NCBI RefSeq assembly: GCF_015751905.1
Contig: NZ_JADOUF010000001.1
Coordinates: 8,121,501-8,185,500 of the forward strand
Origin: Longispora fulva
Lineage (GTDB): Bacteria; Actinomycetota; Actinomycetes; Mycobacteriales; Micromonosporaceae
Reading direction: 5' to 3'
DNA: 64,000 nucleotides
A program made the translations under genes and the position numbers. The notes below the pieces were generated by a model that was given only the letters and a program-made list of their open reading frames with translations, was not told where the DNA came from and did not search any database. Positions 18,294-26,016 of the stretch are shown here, in pieces (position 1 is the first letter of the stretch; each line of letters begins with the position of its first letter).

Positions 18294-19370
18294 GTGTCCA
18301 TACTGCGCGTTGAGGACTACCAGCCGATCGCCCGTGATCGGCTCACTCCCGAGGTCTGGGACTTCGTGGAGGGCGGCAGTGGTGCCGAGCGCACCCTGGC
18401 CGCCAACCGGCAGGCGTTCGAGGACATGACGCTGCGCCCCCGGGTACTGGTCGACGTGTCCGACCCCGACCCGGGCACCGCCCTGTTCGGCACCCCGCTG
18501 GCCACGCCGGTCGGGGTGGCCCCGACGGCGTACCACCGGCTGATGCACCCCGACGGCGAGCTGGCCACGGCACGCGGAGCCGGCGCCGCCGGTGCCCTGT
18601 ACGTGGTGAGCGTCTTCGCCAGCCAGCCGCTGGAGGAGATCGCGAAGGCCGCGACCGGCCCGCTGTGGCTCCAGCTCTACTGGCTGCGCCGCCGCGACGC
18701 GCTGGTCGCGCTGGTCGAGCGCGCCGAGGCCGCCGACTTCCGGGCGCTGGTGCTCACGGTCGACGCCCCGCGGATCGGCCGCCGGCTGCGCGACGCGCGC
18801 AACGGGTTCGCGATCGACCCGGACGTCCGCGCCGTCAACCTGGACGCCGCGCTGACGGCGACGAGCCACGAGCGTTCCGAGGGGTCCTCGGCGTTGGACC
18901 GGCACGCCGCCGAGGAGTTCGACCCGACGATCACCTGGGCGGATCTGGCCTGGCTGCGGGCCAGGACCCGGCTGCCGATCGTGCTCAAGGGCATCCTCAC
19001 GGCCGAGGACGCCCAGTTGGCCCTCGACCACGGGGTCGACGCCGTCGTGGTGTCCAACCACGGCGGCCGGCAGCTTGACCAGGCCCCGGCCAGCCTGCAC
19101 GCGCTCGGCGAGGTCGTGGCCGGGCTCGGCGGCCGGATGCCGGTGCTGGTGGACGGCGGGGTCCGCACGGGCACGGACGTGTTCTGCGCCCTGGCCCTGG
19201 GCGCCAGCGCCGTGCTGCTCGGCCGCCCGGTGCTCTGGGGCCTGGCCGCCGACGGCGCGGACGGGGTCGCCGGTGCGCTCGACCTGGTGACGGCGGAGCT
19301 GGTGCACACGATGACCCTGACCGGCCGCCCGCGCCTGTCCGACATCGACGGAACGGCGGTGGCCCGGTGA
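18294..19370 (+). CDS. hmo: FMN-dependent 4-hydroxymandelate oxidase-like alpha-hydroxyacid oxidase
   Basis: 358 aa. The alpha-hydroxyacid oxidase fold shows the catalytic segment VVSNHGGRQLD (His and Arg), LTVDAP, the FMN-binding VLKGI and VLVDGGVRTGTDV. Two stretches, GGSGAERTLAANR near residue 25 and IGRRLRDARNGFA near 160, closely resemble Hmo of glycopeptide clusters. Hmo oxidises 4-hydroxymandelate to 4-hydroxyphenylglyoxylate, the step between HmaS and HpgT, both encoded nearby. GTG start after GAGGAGG. The stop overlaps the hpgT GTG by 4 bp. Generic lactate/glycolate oxidase is the alternative, but context and motifs favour Hmo. Confidence 0.85.
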   Translation: MSILRVEDYQPIARDRLTPEVWDFVEGGSGAERTLAANRQAFEDMTLRPRVLVDVSDPDPGTALFGTPLATPVGVAPTAYHRLMHPDGELATARGAGAAGALYVVSVFASQPLEEIAKAATGPLWLQLYWLRRRDALVALVERAEAADFRALVLTVDAPRIGRRLRDARNGFAIDPDVRAVNLDAALTATSHERSEGSSALDRHAAEEFDPTITWADLAWLRARTRLPIVLKGILTAEDAQLALDHGVDAVVVSNHGGRQLDQAPASLHALGEVVAGLGGRMPVLVDGGVRTGTDVFCALALGASAVLLGRPVLWGLAADGADGVAGALDLVTAELVHTMTLTGRPRLSDIDGTAVAR

Positions 19371-20659
19371 GGATCAGTCGCGAGTCCCTGCACGTGTCGA
19401 TCTCGGACCCGGTGTCCGCGTCGATGAACTTCCTCAACGAGGTCGCCGGCCGGTTCCCGGACGCTGTCTCCCTCGCCGCCGGCCGGCCGTACGAGGGCTT
19501 CTACGACGTCGGCGACGTGCACAAGTACCTCGACGTGTACACCGACCACCTGGCGGCCCAGGGGCGCTCGCCGGAGCAGGTGCGCGGAGCCCTGATGCAG
19601 TACGGCCGGACGAACGGGCAGATCCACGACCTGATCGCCCGGCTGCTCGCCACCGACGAGGGCATCGACGTGCCGGCCGAGGCGGTCGCGGTCACCGCCG
19701 GTTGCCAGGAGGCCATGGTCATCGCGCTGCGTGGCCTGTGCGCCGGGCCGCGCGACGTGCTGCTCGCCGTCGAGCCCTGCTACGTGGGGATCACGGGCGC
19801 GGCCCGGCTGCTCGGCATCGAGGTCGTCGCGGTGCCGGAGTCCCCGGACGGGGTGGACCCGGAGGCGGTGGCCGCGGTGGCCCGCGCGGCCAGGGAGCGC
19901 GGACTGCGGCCCCGCGCGGTGTACACGGTGCCGAACTTCTCCAACCCGTCCGGCGTCTCGGTGAGCCTCGCCGTCCGCCGCCGGCTGCTGGAGGTGGCCG
20001 CCGCCGAGGACCTACTGATCCTCGAGGACGACCCGTACGGGCTGTTCGGCCTCGCCGACGCGCCCACGCCGAGCCTGAAGTCGCTGGACACCGACCAGCG
20101 GGTGATCTACCTCGGCTCGTTCGCGAAGTCGGTGTTCCCCGGGGCCAGGGTCGGCTTCCTCGTCGCCGACCAGGAGGTGGTGGACGCCGCGGGCCGGCGG
20201 ACCCTGCTGGCGACGGAGTTGTCGGCGATCAAGAGCATGCTCACGGTGAACACGTCCCCGATCGCGCAGGCCGTGATCGGCGGGGTCCTGGTCGAGTCCG
20301 GTTTCAGCCTGCGCACCGCGAACAGGGACAAGATCGCTTTCTACCGACGCAATCTGGTGACGACTCTCGATGCGCTCGACCGGTATTTCCCGGAGCCGGC
20401 GCGTACGGAACGCGGCATTCGATGGAATGTGCCGGATGGCGGTTTCTTTGTGGTGGTCGATGTGCCGGTGCTGGTGAATGAGGAGTTGCTGGAGTTCTCG
20501 GCCCGCGAGTTCGGCGTGCTGTGGACCCCGATGAGTTTCTTCTACGCCGACGGCGGCCACCACGCCCTGCGACTGTCGTGCAGCTGGCTGTCCCCGACCG
20601 AGATCGACGAGGGGGTACGCCGCCTCGCGGCCCTCATCGAACACCGGTTGACCACTTGA
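19367..20659 (+). CDS. hpgT: HpgT-like arylglycine aminotransferase
   Basis: 430 aa, fold-type I PLP aminotransferase of the MocR/2-aminoadipate subgroup. N-terminal ISDPVSASMNFLNEVAGRFPDA, YEGFYDVGDVHKYLDVY and VTAGCQEAMVIALRGL follow the HpgT/PglE pattern. The PLP lysine lies in YLGSFAKSVFPGAR, with YTVPNFSNPSG before it. HpgT transaminates 4-hydroxy- or 3,5-dihydroxyphenylglyoxylate to the arylglycine. Since HmaS and Hmo are present and DpgABCD are not, 4-hydroxyphenylglycine is the expected product. GTG start overlaps the hmo stop. The last third has more A/T-rich codons than the rest, leading into the AT-richer precursor region. Confidence 0.88.
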   Translation: MRISRESLHVSISDPVSASMNFLNEVAGRFPDAVSLAAGRPYEGFYDVGDVHKYLDVYTDHLAAQGRSPEQVRGALMQYGRTNGQIHDLIARLLATDEGIDVPAEAVAVTAGCQEAMVIALRGLCAGPRDVLLAVEPCYVGITGAARLLGIEVVAVPESPDGVDPEAVAAVARAARERGLRPRAVYTVPNFSNPSGVSVSLAVRRRLLEVAAAEDLLILEDDPYGLFGLADAPTPSLKSLDTDQRVIYLGSFAKSVFPGARVGFLVADQEVVDAAGRRTLLATELSAIKSMLTVNTSPIAQAVIGGVLVESGFSLRTANRDKIAFYRRNLVTTLDALDRYFPEPARTERGIRWNVPDGGFFVVVDVPVLVNEELLEFSAREFGVLWTPMSFFYADGGHHALRLSCSWLSPTEIDEGVRRLAALIEHRLTT

Positions 20660-20725
20660 CGACAGTCCGCAGTGGAGCGATGCTGGATGTGAACGTGCAC
20701 TTTCCCAACTGAAAGGAGAGCTACC

Positions 20726-20860
20726 ATGGCTCGTCGTGAGGTCACCCCGGGTAGCTTTGAGCTCAACTTCGAGGTCAACCCGGGCACTTTCGATGTCAAC
20801 TTCGAGGTCTCCGGTAGCGTCGCCCTGAACTTCGAGGTCGAGCCCCAGGCTGCGCTCTAA
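20726..20860 (+). CDS. Tandem-repeat precursor peptide A (44 aa)
   Basis: Small gene with a textbook RBS (AAAGGAGAG, 5 bases before ATG). The peptide is MARR followed by four EV-headed units: EVTPGSFELNF, EVNPGTFDVNF, EVSGSVALNF and the terminal EVEPQAAL. The NF spacer is missing from the last unit. There is no conventional long leader. It lies between hpgT and the ATP-grasp gene and is followed by a strong hairpin. I interpret it as a multi-core ribosomal precursor whose cores are joined to an arylglycine, by analogy with pheganomycin. The exact core boundaries are not known. An unrelated role is possible, but the design is shared with peptide B. Confidence 0.82.
   Translation: MARREVTPGSFELNFEVNPGTFDVNFEVSGSVALNFEVEPQAAL
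20738..20857 (+). repeat. Four repeat units of precursor A
   Basis: Units at 20738-20770, 20771-20803, 20804-20833 and 20834-20857. They are divergent at DNA level but share AACTTCGAGGTC at the joints. Confidence 0.8.
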
Positions 20861-20880
20861 CATATATAAGGCAGTTTTAA

Positions 20881-20912
20881 GAAAGGCCCCCGGTCTCGAC
20901 CAGGGGCCTTTC
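20881..20912 (+). terminator. Hairpin terminator after precursor A
   Basis: Perfect 10-bp arms GAAAGGCCCC (20881-20890) / GGGGCCTTTC (20903-20912), 20 bases after the stop. It could end or attenuate the transcript so that precursor A mRNA is more abundant than downstream mRNA. Confidence 0.75.
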
Positions 20913-21200
20913 TCCGTGTCCTGCCCCGGTGGGCGGTTGGGCATAGTTGGGAAAACTTGAAAGTCGTTGGCGACAGTCCACTGTTGACATGGATCCCTTG
21001 TGGATGGATGCTGGGTCGGCGACCATGGAAGTTGTCGGCCGGGCGCTTCGGGCGTTCTCAGTCCTGTTTGGGCATTGATCTGATTGAGATCATTTCGATC
21101 GATCAGAATCCAGACATGGGAATGCTTGACAGTAATTCGGCGGATCGCAATCCTGGTGGTGTAAGGCACGTTTCCTGAAAAATATGAGAGGAGAGTCGTC
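20913..21200 (+). other. Spacer between the two precursor genes, probably with its own promoter
   Basis: 288 bp, clearly AT-richer than the surroundings. It contains TTGACA at 20984-20989 without a convincing -10 at 17 bases. It shares CGACAGTCC and GATGCTGG blocks with the short segment upstream of precursor A, suggesting the upstream regions duplicated with the genes. Confidence 0.45.
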
Positions 21201-21353
21201 ATGGCTCGCTTTGAAGTTGACCCGTCGGGTGCGCTCACCAAGTTCTCCGAGGTCGACCCGTCGGGTGCCCTCACCAAGTTCTCCGAGGTCGACCCGTCGG
21301 GTGCCCTCACCAAGTTCTCCGAGGTCTCCCCGGGCCGCACCCTCAGCCTGTAA
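21201..21353 (+). CDS. Tandem-repeat precursor peptide B (50 aa)
   Basis: RBS GAGGAGAG six bases before ATG. The peptide is MARF followed by three identical units EVDPSGALTKFS and a terminal unit EVSPGRTLSL without the KFS spacer. It shares the MAR start, the four-unit layout and the EV unit heads with peptide A. Units two and three are identical at DNA level, implying recent expansion or gene conversion. Next downstream is the ATP-grasp gene. Interpreted as a multi-core precursor; Asp, Ser, Thr, Lys and Glu in the unit also leave open side-chain ester/amide formation of the graspetide kind. Confidence 0.83.
   Translation: MARFEVDPSGALTKFSEVDPSGALTKFSEVDPSGALTKFSEVSPGRTLSL
21213..21350 (+). 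repeat. 36-bp coding tandem repeats of precursor B
   Basis: Units at 21213-21248, 21249-21284 and 21285-21320, with a diverged final unit at 21321-21350. Units two and three are identical; unit one differs in GAAGTT for GAGGTC and GCG for GCC. Confidence 0.92.
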
Positions 21354-21376
21354 GTATCTCGTGCGTTGAGTTCCAC

Positions 21377-21407
21377 CGATGGGGTCCCGCTGCGCGGGGC
21401 CCCATCG
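21377..21407 (+). terminator. Hairpin between precursor B and the ATP-grasp gene
   Basis: CGATGGGGTCCCGC / GCGGGGCCCCATCG form a 14-bp stem (one G-U pair) with a TGC loop. No T-tract. Likely a partial terminator or an mRNA 3'-end stabiliser, giving more precursor than ligase mRNA. Confidence 0.65.
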
Positions 21408-21436
21408 CCATCGGCCTACAGGAGAGGAACACCCAG

Positions 21437-22669
21437 ATGAGCGCGGTCCGCCCGGAGAAGCCACTGGTGCTGTTGTTGCGTTCCGGCCCCCGCACCACCC
21501 GGGAGTACCTGCTGCGCTCCATGGTCTCCGAGTACCGGGTGCATCTGTTCACCGGCCTCGAGCCCACCTGGGAGCTGGAGTACATCGACGGCTATACCGT
21601 CCTGGAGACCCGCACGAACGAGGAGACCCTGGCCGGAGCCCTCGCGGTGCACGAGCGTGACCCGATCAGTGGCGTGATCACCTGGGACGAGGCGCGGGTC
21701 AACCAGACCGCCTACGTCGCGGAACAGCTCGGCCTGCCCGGCCCGGGCACCGCCGCGGCGCTCGCGTGCCGGGACAAGAACCTGACCCGCACCCTGCTCG
21801 CCGCCGCCGGCGTCCCGCAGCCCGCGTCGGTGCTGGTCGGATCGCTGGAGGAGGCCCGCGCCGCCGCCGAGCGGATCGGCTACCCCGTGATCGTCAAGCC
21901 CAGCGACCTGCTGCTCAGCATGGGCGTGGTCGTGGTCCCCCGGCCGGAGGACCTGGACACCGCGTACGCGACGGCGGTGGGCGTCGAGGTCCCCGGCCGC
22001 GACGACTACGAGTGCCACCCCCTCGTCGAGGAGTTCGTCTCCGGATACGAGATCAGCGTCGACTCCGCCGTGCACGAGGGCGAGGTGACGGTGTTGTGCA
22101 TCGCCCGCAAGCAGGTCAGCCCGCCGCCGCACCGCGTCGAGGTCGGGCATGTCGTCGATCCTGAGGACCCGCTGCTCACCGACGAGGAGCTTTTCGCGGT
22201 CGTCCGCGCCGCGCACGCCGCGCTGGGGTTCCGGTCCGGCAACACGCACACCGAGATCATGATGACCGCCGACGGCCCGAAGATCATCGAGGTGAACGGC
22301 CGGTTGGGCGGGGACCTGATCCCGTACCTCGGACTGCGCGCCACCGGCGTGGACACCGGCCTGGCCTCGACCCACGTCGTCACGGGCCGCGCACCGCAGC
22401 CGGTGGTGGACCGCAAGCTCGTGGCCGGGGTGCGGTTCTTCTGGGTGGCCGAGGACAACACCGTCCTTGAGCGGGTGTACTTCGACGAGGCCGCCCTGCC
22501 GCCGCAGATCGACATCGCGTTCGCGCACTTCACGCCCGGTGAGATCCGGCACAGGCCGAGGGGTGTCTACGGCGGCCGGATCGCCACGGCGACCGTGCTC
22601 ACCGAGACGGTGGCCGAGTGTCACGCCGCGCTGGACGCCGCGGAGGCGGCGCTGCGGATCAATCCGTAG
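21437..22669 (+). CDS. ATP-grasp ligase, candidate peptide/amino-acid ligase of the cluster
   Basis: 410 aa. N-terminal pre-ATP-grasp Rossmann-like part (PLVLLLRSGPRTTREYLL), a central ATP-grasp with IVKPSD (nucleotide-binding Lys), EEFVSGYEISVDSAV, and the metal-binding end HTEIMMTADGPKIIEVNGRLGGD (Glu and Asn ligands). Carboxylate-amine ligases of this type make amide bonds through acyl phosphates. Placed directly after two repeat precursors and near HmaS/Hmo/HpgT, it could couple an arylglycine to the N-terminus of released core peptides, as PGM1 does in pheganomycin. Alternatives: loading an amino acid on one of the cluster's carrier proteins (as BtrJ does) or macrocyclising the precursor. 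AGGAGAGG RBS before ATG. Confidence 0.85.
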   Translation: MSAVRPEKPLVLLLRSGPRTTREYLLRSMVSEYRVHLFTGLEPTWELEYIDGYTVLETRTNEETLAGALAVHERDPISGVITWDEARVNQTAYVAEQLGLPGPGTAAALACRDKNLTRTLLAAAGVPQPASVLVGSLEEARAAAERIGYPVIVKPSDLLLSMGVVVVPRPEDLDTAYATAVGVEVPGRDDYECHPLVEEFVSGYEISVDSAVHEGEVTVLCIARKQVSPPPHRVEVGHVVDPEDPLLTDEELFAVVRAAHAALGFRSGNTHTEIMMTADGPKIIEVNGRLGGDLIPYLGLRATGVDTGLASTHVVTGRAPQPVVDRKLVAGVRFFWVAEDNTVLERVYFDEAALPPQIDIAFAHFTPGEIRHRPRGVYGGRIATATVLTETVAECHAALDAAEAALRINP

Positions 22670-22683
22670 CGACCCGCGAGTCT

Positions 22684-22719
22684 CCGTGGGGCTGGCCTGT
22701 TGGGAGGCCAGCCCCACGG
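22684..22719. terminator. Bidirectional terminator between the ATP-grasp gene and the convergent hydrolase
   Basis: Perfect 14-bp arms CCGTGGGGCTGGCC (22684-22697) / GGCCAGCCCCACGG (22706-22719) in the short gap between two converging genes. Confidence 0.85.
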
Positions 22720-22756
22720 CTGCGTTCCGGGCCAGGTCGGCCCGGGCCCGGTCGGG

Positions 22757-23695
22757 TCAGGCCGGGGCGAACCAGGTGCGCAACTGCGCAGCGGCCTGCG
22801 CCATCGCCCGCTTCCCCCCGTCGAGGGTGCTGGCCATTGCGAAGAACCCGTGCACCATCCCGTCGTACCGGGTGAGCTCGGTCGCAACCCCCGCGTGCCG
22901 CAGCCGCTCCGCGTACTGCTCGCCCTGGTCGCGGATGGGGTCGTACTCCGCGGTGATCACCAGCGCCGGCGGCAGGCCGCTGTGGTCGGCCGCGCGCAGT
23001 GGCGAGGCGAGCGGGTCGCGGCCCTGCTCGGGGTCGGTGAGGTAGTGGTTCCAGTACCAGCTCACGGACGTCTGGTTGAACAGCCACGGGTCGGTGTTCT
23101 CCCGCAGCGACGGCGTGTCGGAGAAGTAGTCGGTGTTCGGGTAGACCAGGAGTTGGCCGACCAGGGCCGGCCCGCCGCGTTCGCGGGTGAGTAGGGTCAC
23201 GGCCGCCGCGAGGTTGCCGCCGGCGCTGTCCCCGCCGACGGCGAGCCGGGCCGGGTCGGCGTCGATCTCTTTCGCATGCGCATCAATCCACCGGAGTGCG
23301 GCGTAACAGTCCTCAATGGCACCTGGGAACTTTGTTTCCGGTGCGAGTCGGTATCCGATTGTCACCACCATGCAGTCGGCCGCATTGGCGAGGGAGCGAC
23401 AGATACCGTCCGAGGTGTCGATGCTACCCAAAGTCCAACCGCCACCGAAGAAATAGGTCAGGGTGGGGAATGGTCCGGGGCCTTCGGGCTGGTAGATCCG
23501 GATCGGTAGTTCGCCGCCCGGGCCGGGAATCGTCATGTCAATGACCCGGTGCACCGGTTCGCCGATGCCGCCGGACGCCCGGATTGAGGCGAGATCGGCC
23601 TCTCGCGCCTCTTCGAGAGAGAGCGTGTAGAGCTGCGGAGTACTGTTCCGCATCCTTTGGGTGCGCATGTCCTGGACTTGTGGATCGAGCGGCAC
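22757..23695 (-). CDS. Alpha/beta hydrolase (HSL/arylacetamidase family)
   Basis: About 312 aa. Catalytic serine in VGGDSAGGNLAA, Asp in ITAEYDPIRDQG and His in DGMVHGFFAM. The oxyanion-hole motif, normally HGGG(W), reads FFGGGW here, so its first His is replaced by Phe. The family includes esterases and amidases, and the enzyme could deacylate an intermediate or trim the peptide product. GTG 23695 is chosen because GGAGGAG lies 6 bases upstream; GTG 23710 has no RBS. It is the only minus-strand gene inside the main block and faces the ATP-grasp gene across a shared terminator. Confidence 0.88.
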   Translation of the reverse strand: MPLDPQVQDMRTQRMRNSTPQLYTLSLEEAREADLASIRASGGIGEPVHRVIDMTIPGPGGELPIRIYQPEGPGPFPTLTYFFGGGWTLGSIDTSDGICRSLANAADCMVVTIGYRLAPETKFPGAIEDCYAALRWIDAHAKEIDADPARLAVGGDSAGGNLAAAVTLLTRERGGPALVGQLLVYPNTDYFSDTPSLRENTDPWLFNQTSVSWYWNHYLTDPEQGRDPLASPLRAADHSGLPPALVITAEYDPIRDQGEQYAERLRHAGVATELTRYDGMVHGFFAMASTLDGGKRAMAQAAAQLRTWFAPA

Positions 23696-24080
23696 GGGGG
23701 TCTCCTCCACGGGGTCGGTGGAAGGTGACAGTACACAGCGGATAGTGACCGGTAAAGCCGCATTGCCTGCCTGCTATCGGCGTACCTGGGTGGATTCGCA
23801 CACCGATCCGGCCGGCAGGACATAAACAGCTTTCGATGTGAACTGACGGATCGTAAACGAGGGCTTGCCAATATCCACTATTGCCGGACCAAGAAATCCG
23901 TTGGTACGCTGCGCACCAATGGAGATCGGTCCAGTTTGGATTTACGATCACCGGCGACGAAAGTCCAGAGTGTGCATACCGGATAAGTAGATGATTGTCA
24001 CTGCGGTGCGCGGGCTGGTCAAATCAAGATCAGCTGTATTCGTGTACCCGTAGTGCGTCACGAGAGGCACGGAGTTTTCG
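23696..24080. other. Divergent, AT-richer intergenic region of about 385 bp
   Basis: It separates the hydrolase (minus) from the ligase/ACP/KS operon (plus) and must hold promoters for both. A small dyad TTGGT-N9-ACCAA is present near 23900, and TCCACTATTG near 23875 echoes TCCACTATGG near 38624 in the other divergent region. No ORF with coding character seen. Confidence 0.5.
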
Positions 24081-25490
24081 ATGACCGACACGGGATCGCG
24101 GGGCTCGGAGTCCATGGTCGGCCCGGAGTGGGTCGACGAGGTGTTACTCGCCGGTGATGACACCGAAATCTGTCTTGTTCTTGACAGTCCCATTGATCGA
24201 CTGACTCTCCGCCGGCTCGTCGGCGAGCGCCAGGTCCGGCTCGCGGCGTCCGGGTTGTCCCGGGGCGGCTCGGTGGCGCTCCAGTTGCCGCCCTCACTGT
24301 CCTATGTGGTGAATCTGCTCGCCGCGTGGCGAATCGGGGCACAGGTGACGCTCCTCGACCACCGGCTGACCGCCCACGAGATCGACCGGGCCCTCGACCG
24401 GGTGCTGCCCCAGGTCGTCGTCTCCCCGGAGAAGGTCAGCGGGGGAGCGCTCCGCGCGTTCGTGGACGTCGTCGAGGCCGTGCGCCCCTACCCGGGCCGG
24501 CCGGCGACCAGCGACCACGCCGTGATCCAGCTCAGCTCCGGCTCGACCGGCCCGTCCAAGGTGATCGGCCGCACGGCGGCGAACCTGGTGGCCGAGATCG
24601 AGCGGTACACCCGGATCGACGGGGTCCCGCTGCCGGGGGAGCGCGTCGTGCTGCTCGCCTCGATGGTGCACGTGCTCGGCCTGGTCGGCGGCCTGCTGTA
24701 CGGCCTGCACGCCGGGATCGAGCTCGTGCTGCCCGGCCGGATGACGGTCGACGGCATCCTCAAGGCCGTCGCCGCCGGGGACGCCCCGACCACCCTGATC
24801 GGGGTGCCGTTCCACATCGAGCTGCTCGCCTCGACGAACACGCCGCCGAAGCTGCCGCAGCTCAAGCGGATGACGACGGGCGGCGAACTGGTCCGCGCCG
24901 AGGTGTCCGCGGCGTTCGTGGACCGCTACGACGCGATCCTCGGCAACATGTACGGCATGACCGAGGTCGGGGTCATCGGCACCGACCTGTACGGCGCGCA
25001 CCGGCCCTCGATCCGCCCGGCCCCGGGCATCGAGGTCGCCGAGCGCGACGGCGAGCTGTGGATCGGCATGCCCGCATCCCCCTACCTCGGCCTGTCCGAC
25101 CCGACCCGGTGGGTCGACGGGTGGCTGTGCACGAAGGACGCCGGCACGGTCGACCCGGCCACCGGCCTGGTCACGGTGCGCGGGCGCAACGACTCCCAGG
25201 TCTCGGTCGGCGGCCTCAAGGTCGACCTGACCGAGGTCGAGCACACCCTGGCCGCGCTGCCCGGGGTCGCGCACGCCGTGGTGGTGCACGACGCCGGCAT
25301 CGAGGCGTACGTGGCGCTGAGCGACCCGGCCGCCGCCACAGGTCTGGAGGCCGCGATCGCCGAGCGGCTCGCCCCGTTCAAGCGGCCCCGGGCGCTGCAC
25401 CTCGTGCGGGAACTGCCGCGCACCGCGACGGGCAAGCTCGTCCGGAACGTGGCGCAGCTGCGCGAGGCGGCGCCGGCCGACGAAGCCTGA
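24081..25490 (+). CDS. AMP-forming acyl/aryl ligase 1
   Basis: 469 aa, ANL superfamily. The P-loop-like A3 motif is LSSGSTGPSK (residues ~150-159), the MYGMTE motif is near 294, the hinge/A8 region near 375 reads VRGRNDSQVSVGGLKVD, and the C-terminal catalytic Lys is in RTATGKLVR. It is first in a tightly packed operon with two carrier proteins and a ketosynthase, so its likely job is to activate an acid and load ACP. A 4-hydroxybenzoate-like or short acyl substrate is conceivable; the specificity pocket was not modelled. A rare TTA codon lies at 24144-24146. GGAG six bases before ATG. Confidence 0.9.
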   Translation: MTDTGSRGSESMVGPEWVDEVLLAGDDTEICLVLDSPIDRLTLRRLVGERQVRLAASGLSRGGSVALQLPPSLSYVVNLLAAWRIGAQVTLLDHRLTAHEIDRALDRVLPQVVVSPEKVSGGALRAFVDVVEAVRPYPGRPATSDHAVIQLSSGSTGPSKVIGRTAANLVAEIERYTRIDGVPLPGERVVLLASMVHVLGLVGGLLYGLHAGIELVLPGRMTVDGILKAVAAGDAPTTLIGVPFHIELLASTNTPPKLPQLKRMTTGGELVRAEVSAAFVDRYDAILGNMYGMTEVGVIGTDLYGAHRPSIRPAPGIEVAERDGELWIGMPASPYLGLSDPTRWVDGWLCTKDAGTVDPATGLVTVRGRNDSQVSVGGLKVDLTEVEHTLAALPGVAHAVVVHDAGIEAYVALSDPAAATGLEAAIAERLAPFKRPRALHLVRELPRTATGKLVRNVAQLREAAPADEA

Positions 25491-25536
25491 TCGACGTAAA
25501 CATCCGAGATCTCCCGTAAGTAAAGGAAGTAAGAAC

Positions 25537-25785
25537 ATGAGCACCGACATCCGCGAGTTCGTCGTGAAGGCCCTCGAAGAGATGAACTACGACGTCGAGG
25601 GCCTCGACGACGAGACGACGCTCGGCCCGGCCGGCGTCGACCTGGAGTCCCTCGCCCTGGCCGAGTTGGCCGTGCGGGTCGAGGAGCAGTACGGGGTCAA
25701 GTTCAACGAGGACGAGTCCGAGCGGATGGCCGTGATGACCGTCGGCGAGTTCTCGGCTTTCGTGGGTTCCCGGGTGGCGGCGTGA
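25537..25785 (+). CDS. Acyl carrier protein 1
   Basis: 82 aa, acidic, with the phosphopantetheine site Ser in GVDLESLALAEL, helix pattern and size typical of stand-alone ACPs. RBS AAAGGAAG. The stop overlaps the GTG of the second carrier protein. Confidence 0.93.
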   Translation: MSTDIREFVVKALEEMNYDVEGLDDETTLGPAGVDLESLALAELAVRVEEQYGVKFNEDESERMAVMTVGEFSAFVGSRVAA

Positions 25786-26015
25786 GTGTGGCCGTCCCTG
25801 AGCGCGGCGACGTCGTCGCCATGCTCGCCAGCTACGGCAACCGCCCGGTGGAGGCGGTGGCCGAGCGGATCGACTCGCTCGAACTGGCCTGGCTCGTCCA
25901 CCAGGTCGAGCAGCGCTACGACGTGGAGCTCGACCTCTCCGACGACAGCCTCGGGCGTATGTCCACAGTAGACAGTGCGGTGGATGTCCTCCGCGAGGCC
26001 CTGACGGGAATCTGA
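25782..26015 (+). CDS. Acyl carrier protein 2
   Basis: 77 aa with RIDSLELAWLVHQVEQRYDVEL: the DSL serine and following helix II of a carrier protein. GTG start within the previous stop. Two different carriers suggest separate roles, for example starter and extender. Confidence 0.88.
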   Translation: MSVAVPERGDVVAMLASYGNRPVEAVAERIDSLELAWLVHQVEQRYDVELDLSDDSLGRMSTVDSAVDVLREALTGI

Positions 26016-26016
26016 C

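Noticed and set aside
20900..21200. Structured regulatory RNA or riboswitch between the precursor genes
   Set aside because: Apart from the terminator hairpin at 20881-20912 no conserved riboswitch core was recognised; the AT-rich spacer is better explained as a promoter region.
21213..21350. 36-bp direct repeats resembling CRISPR repeat length
   Set aside because: The repeats are contiguous without spacers, keep one reading frame, and follow an RBS and ATG; they code for precursor B.
18294..22669. DpgABCD-type dihydroxyphenylglycine pathway, as in pheganomycin
   Set aside because: No type III PKS (DpgA) or DpgB-D homologues and no amidinotransferase are visible; the HmaS route to 4-hydroxyphenylglycine fits better.
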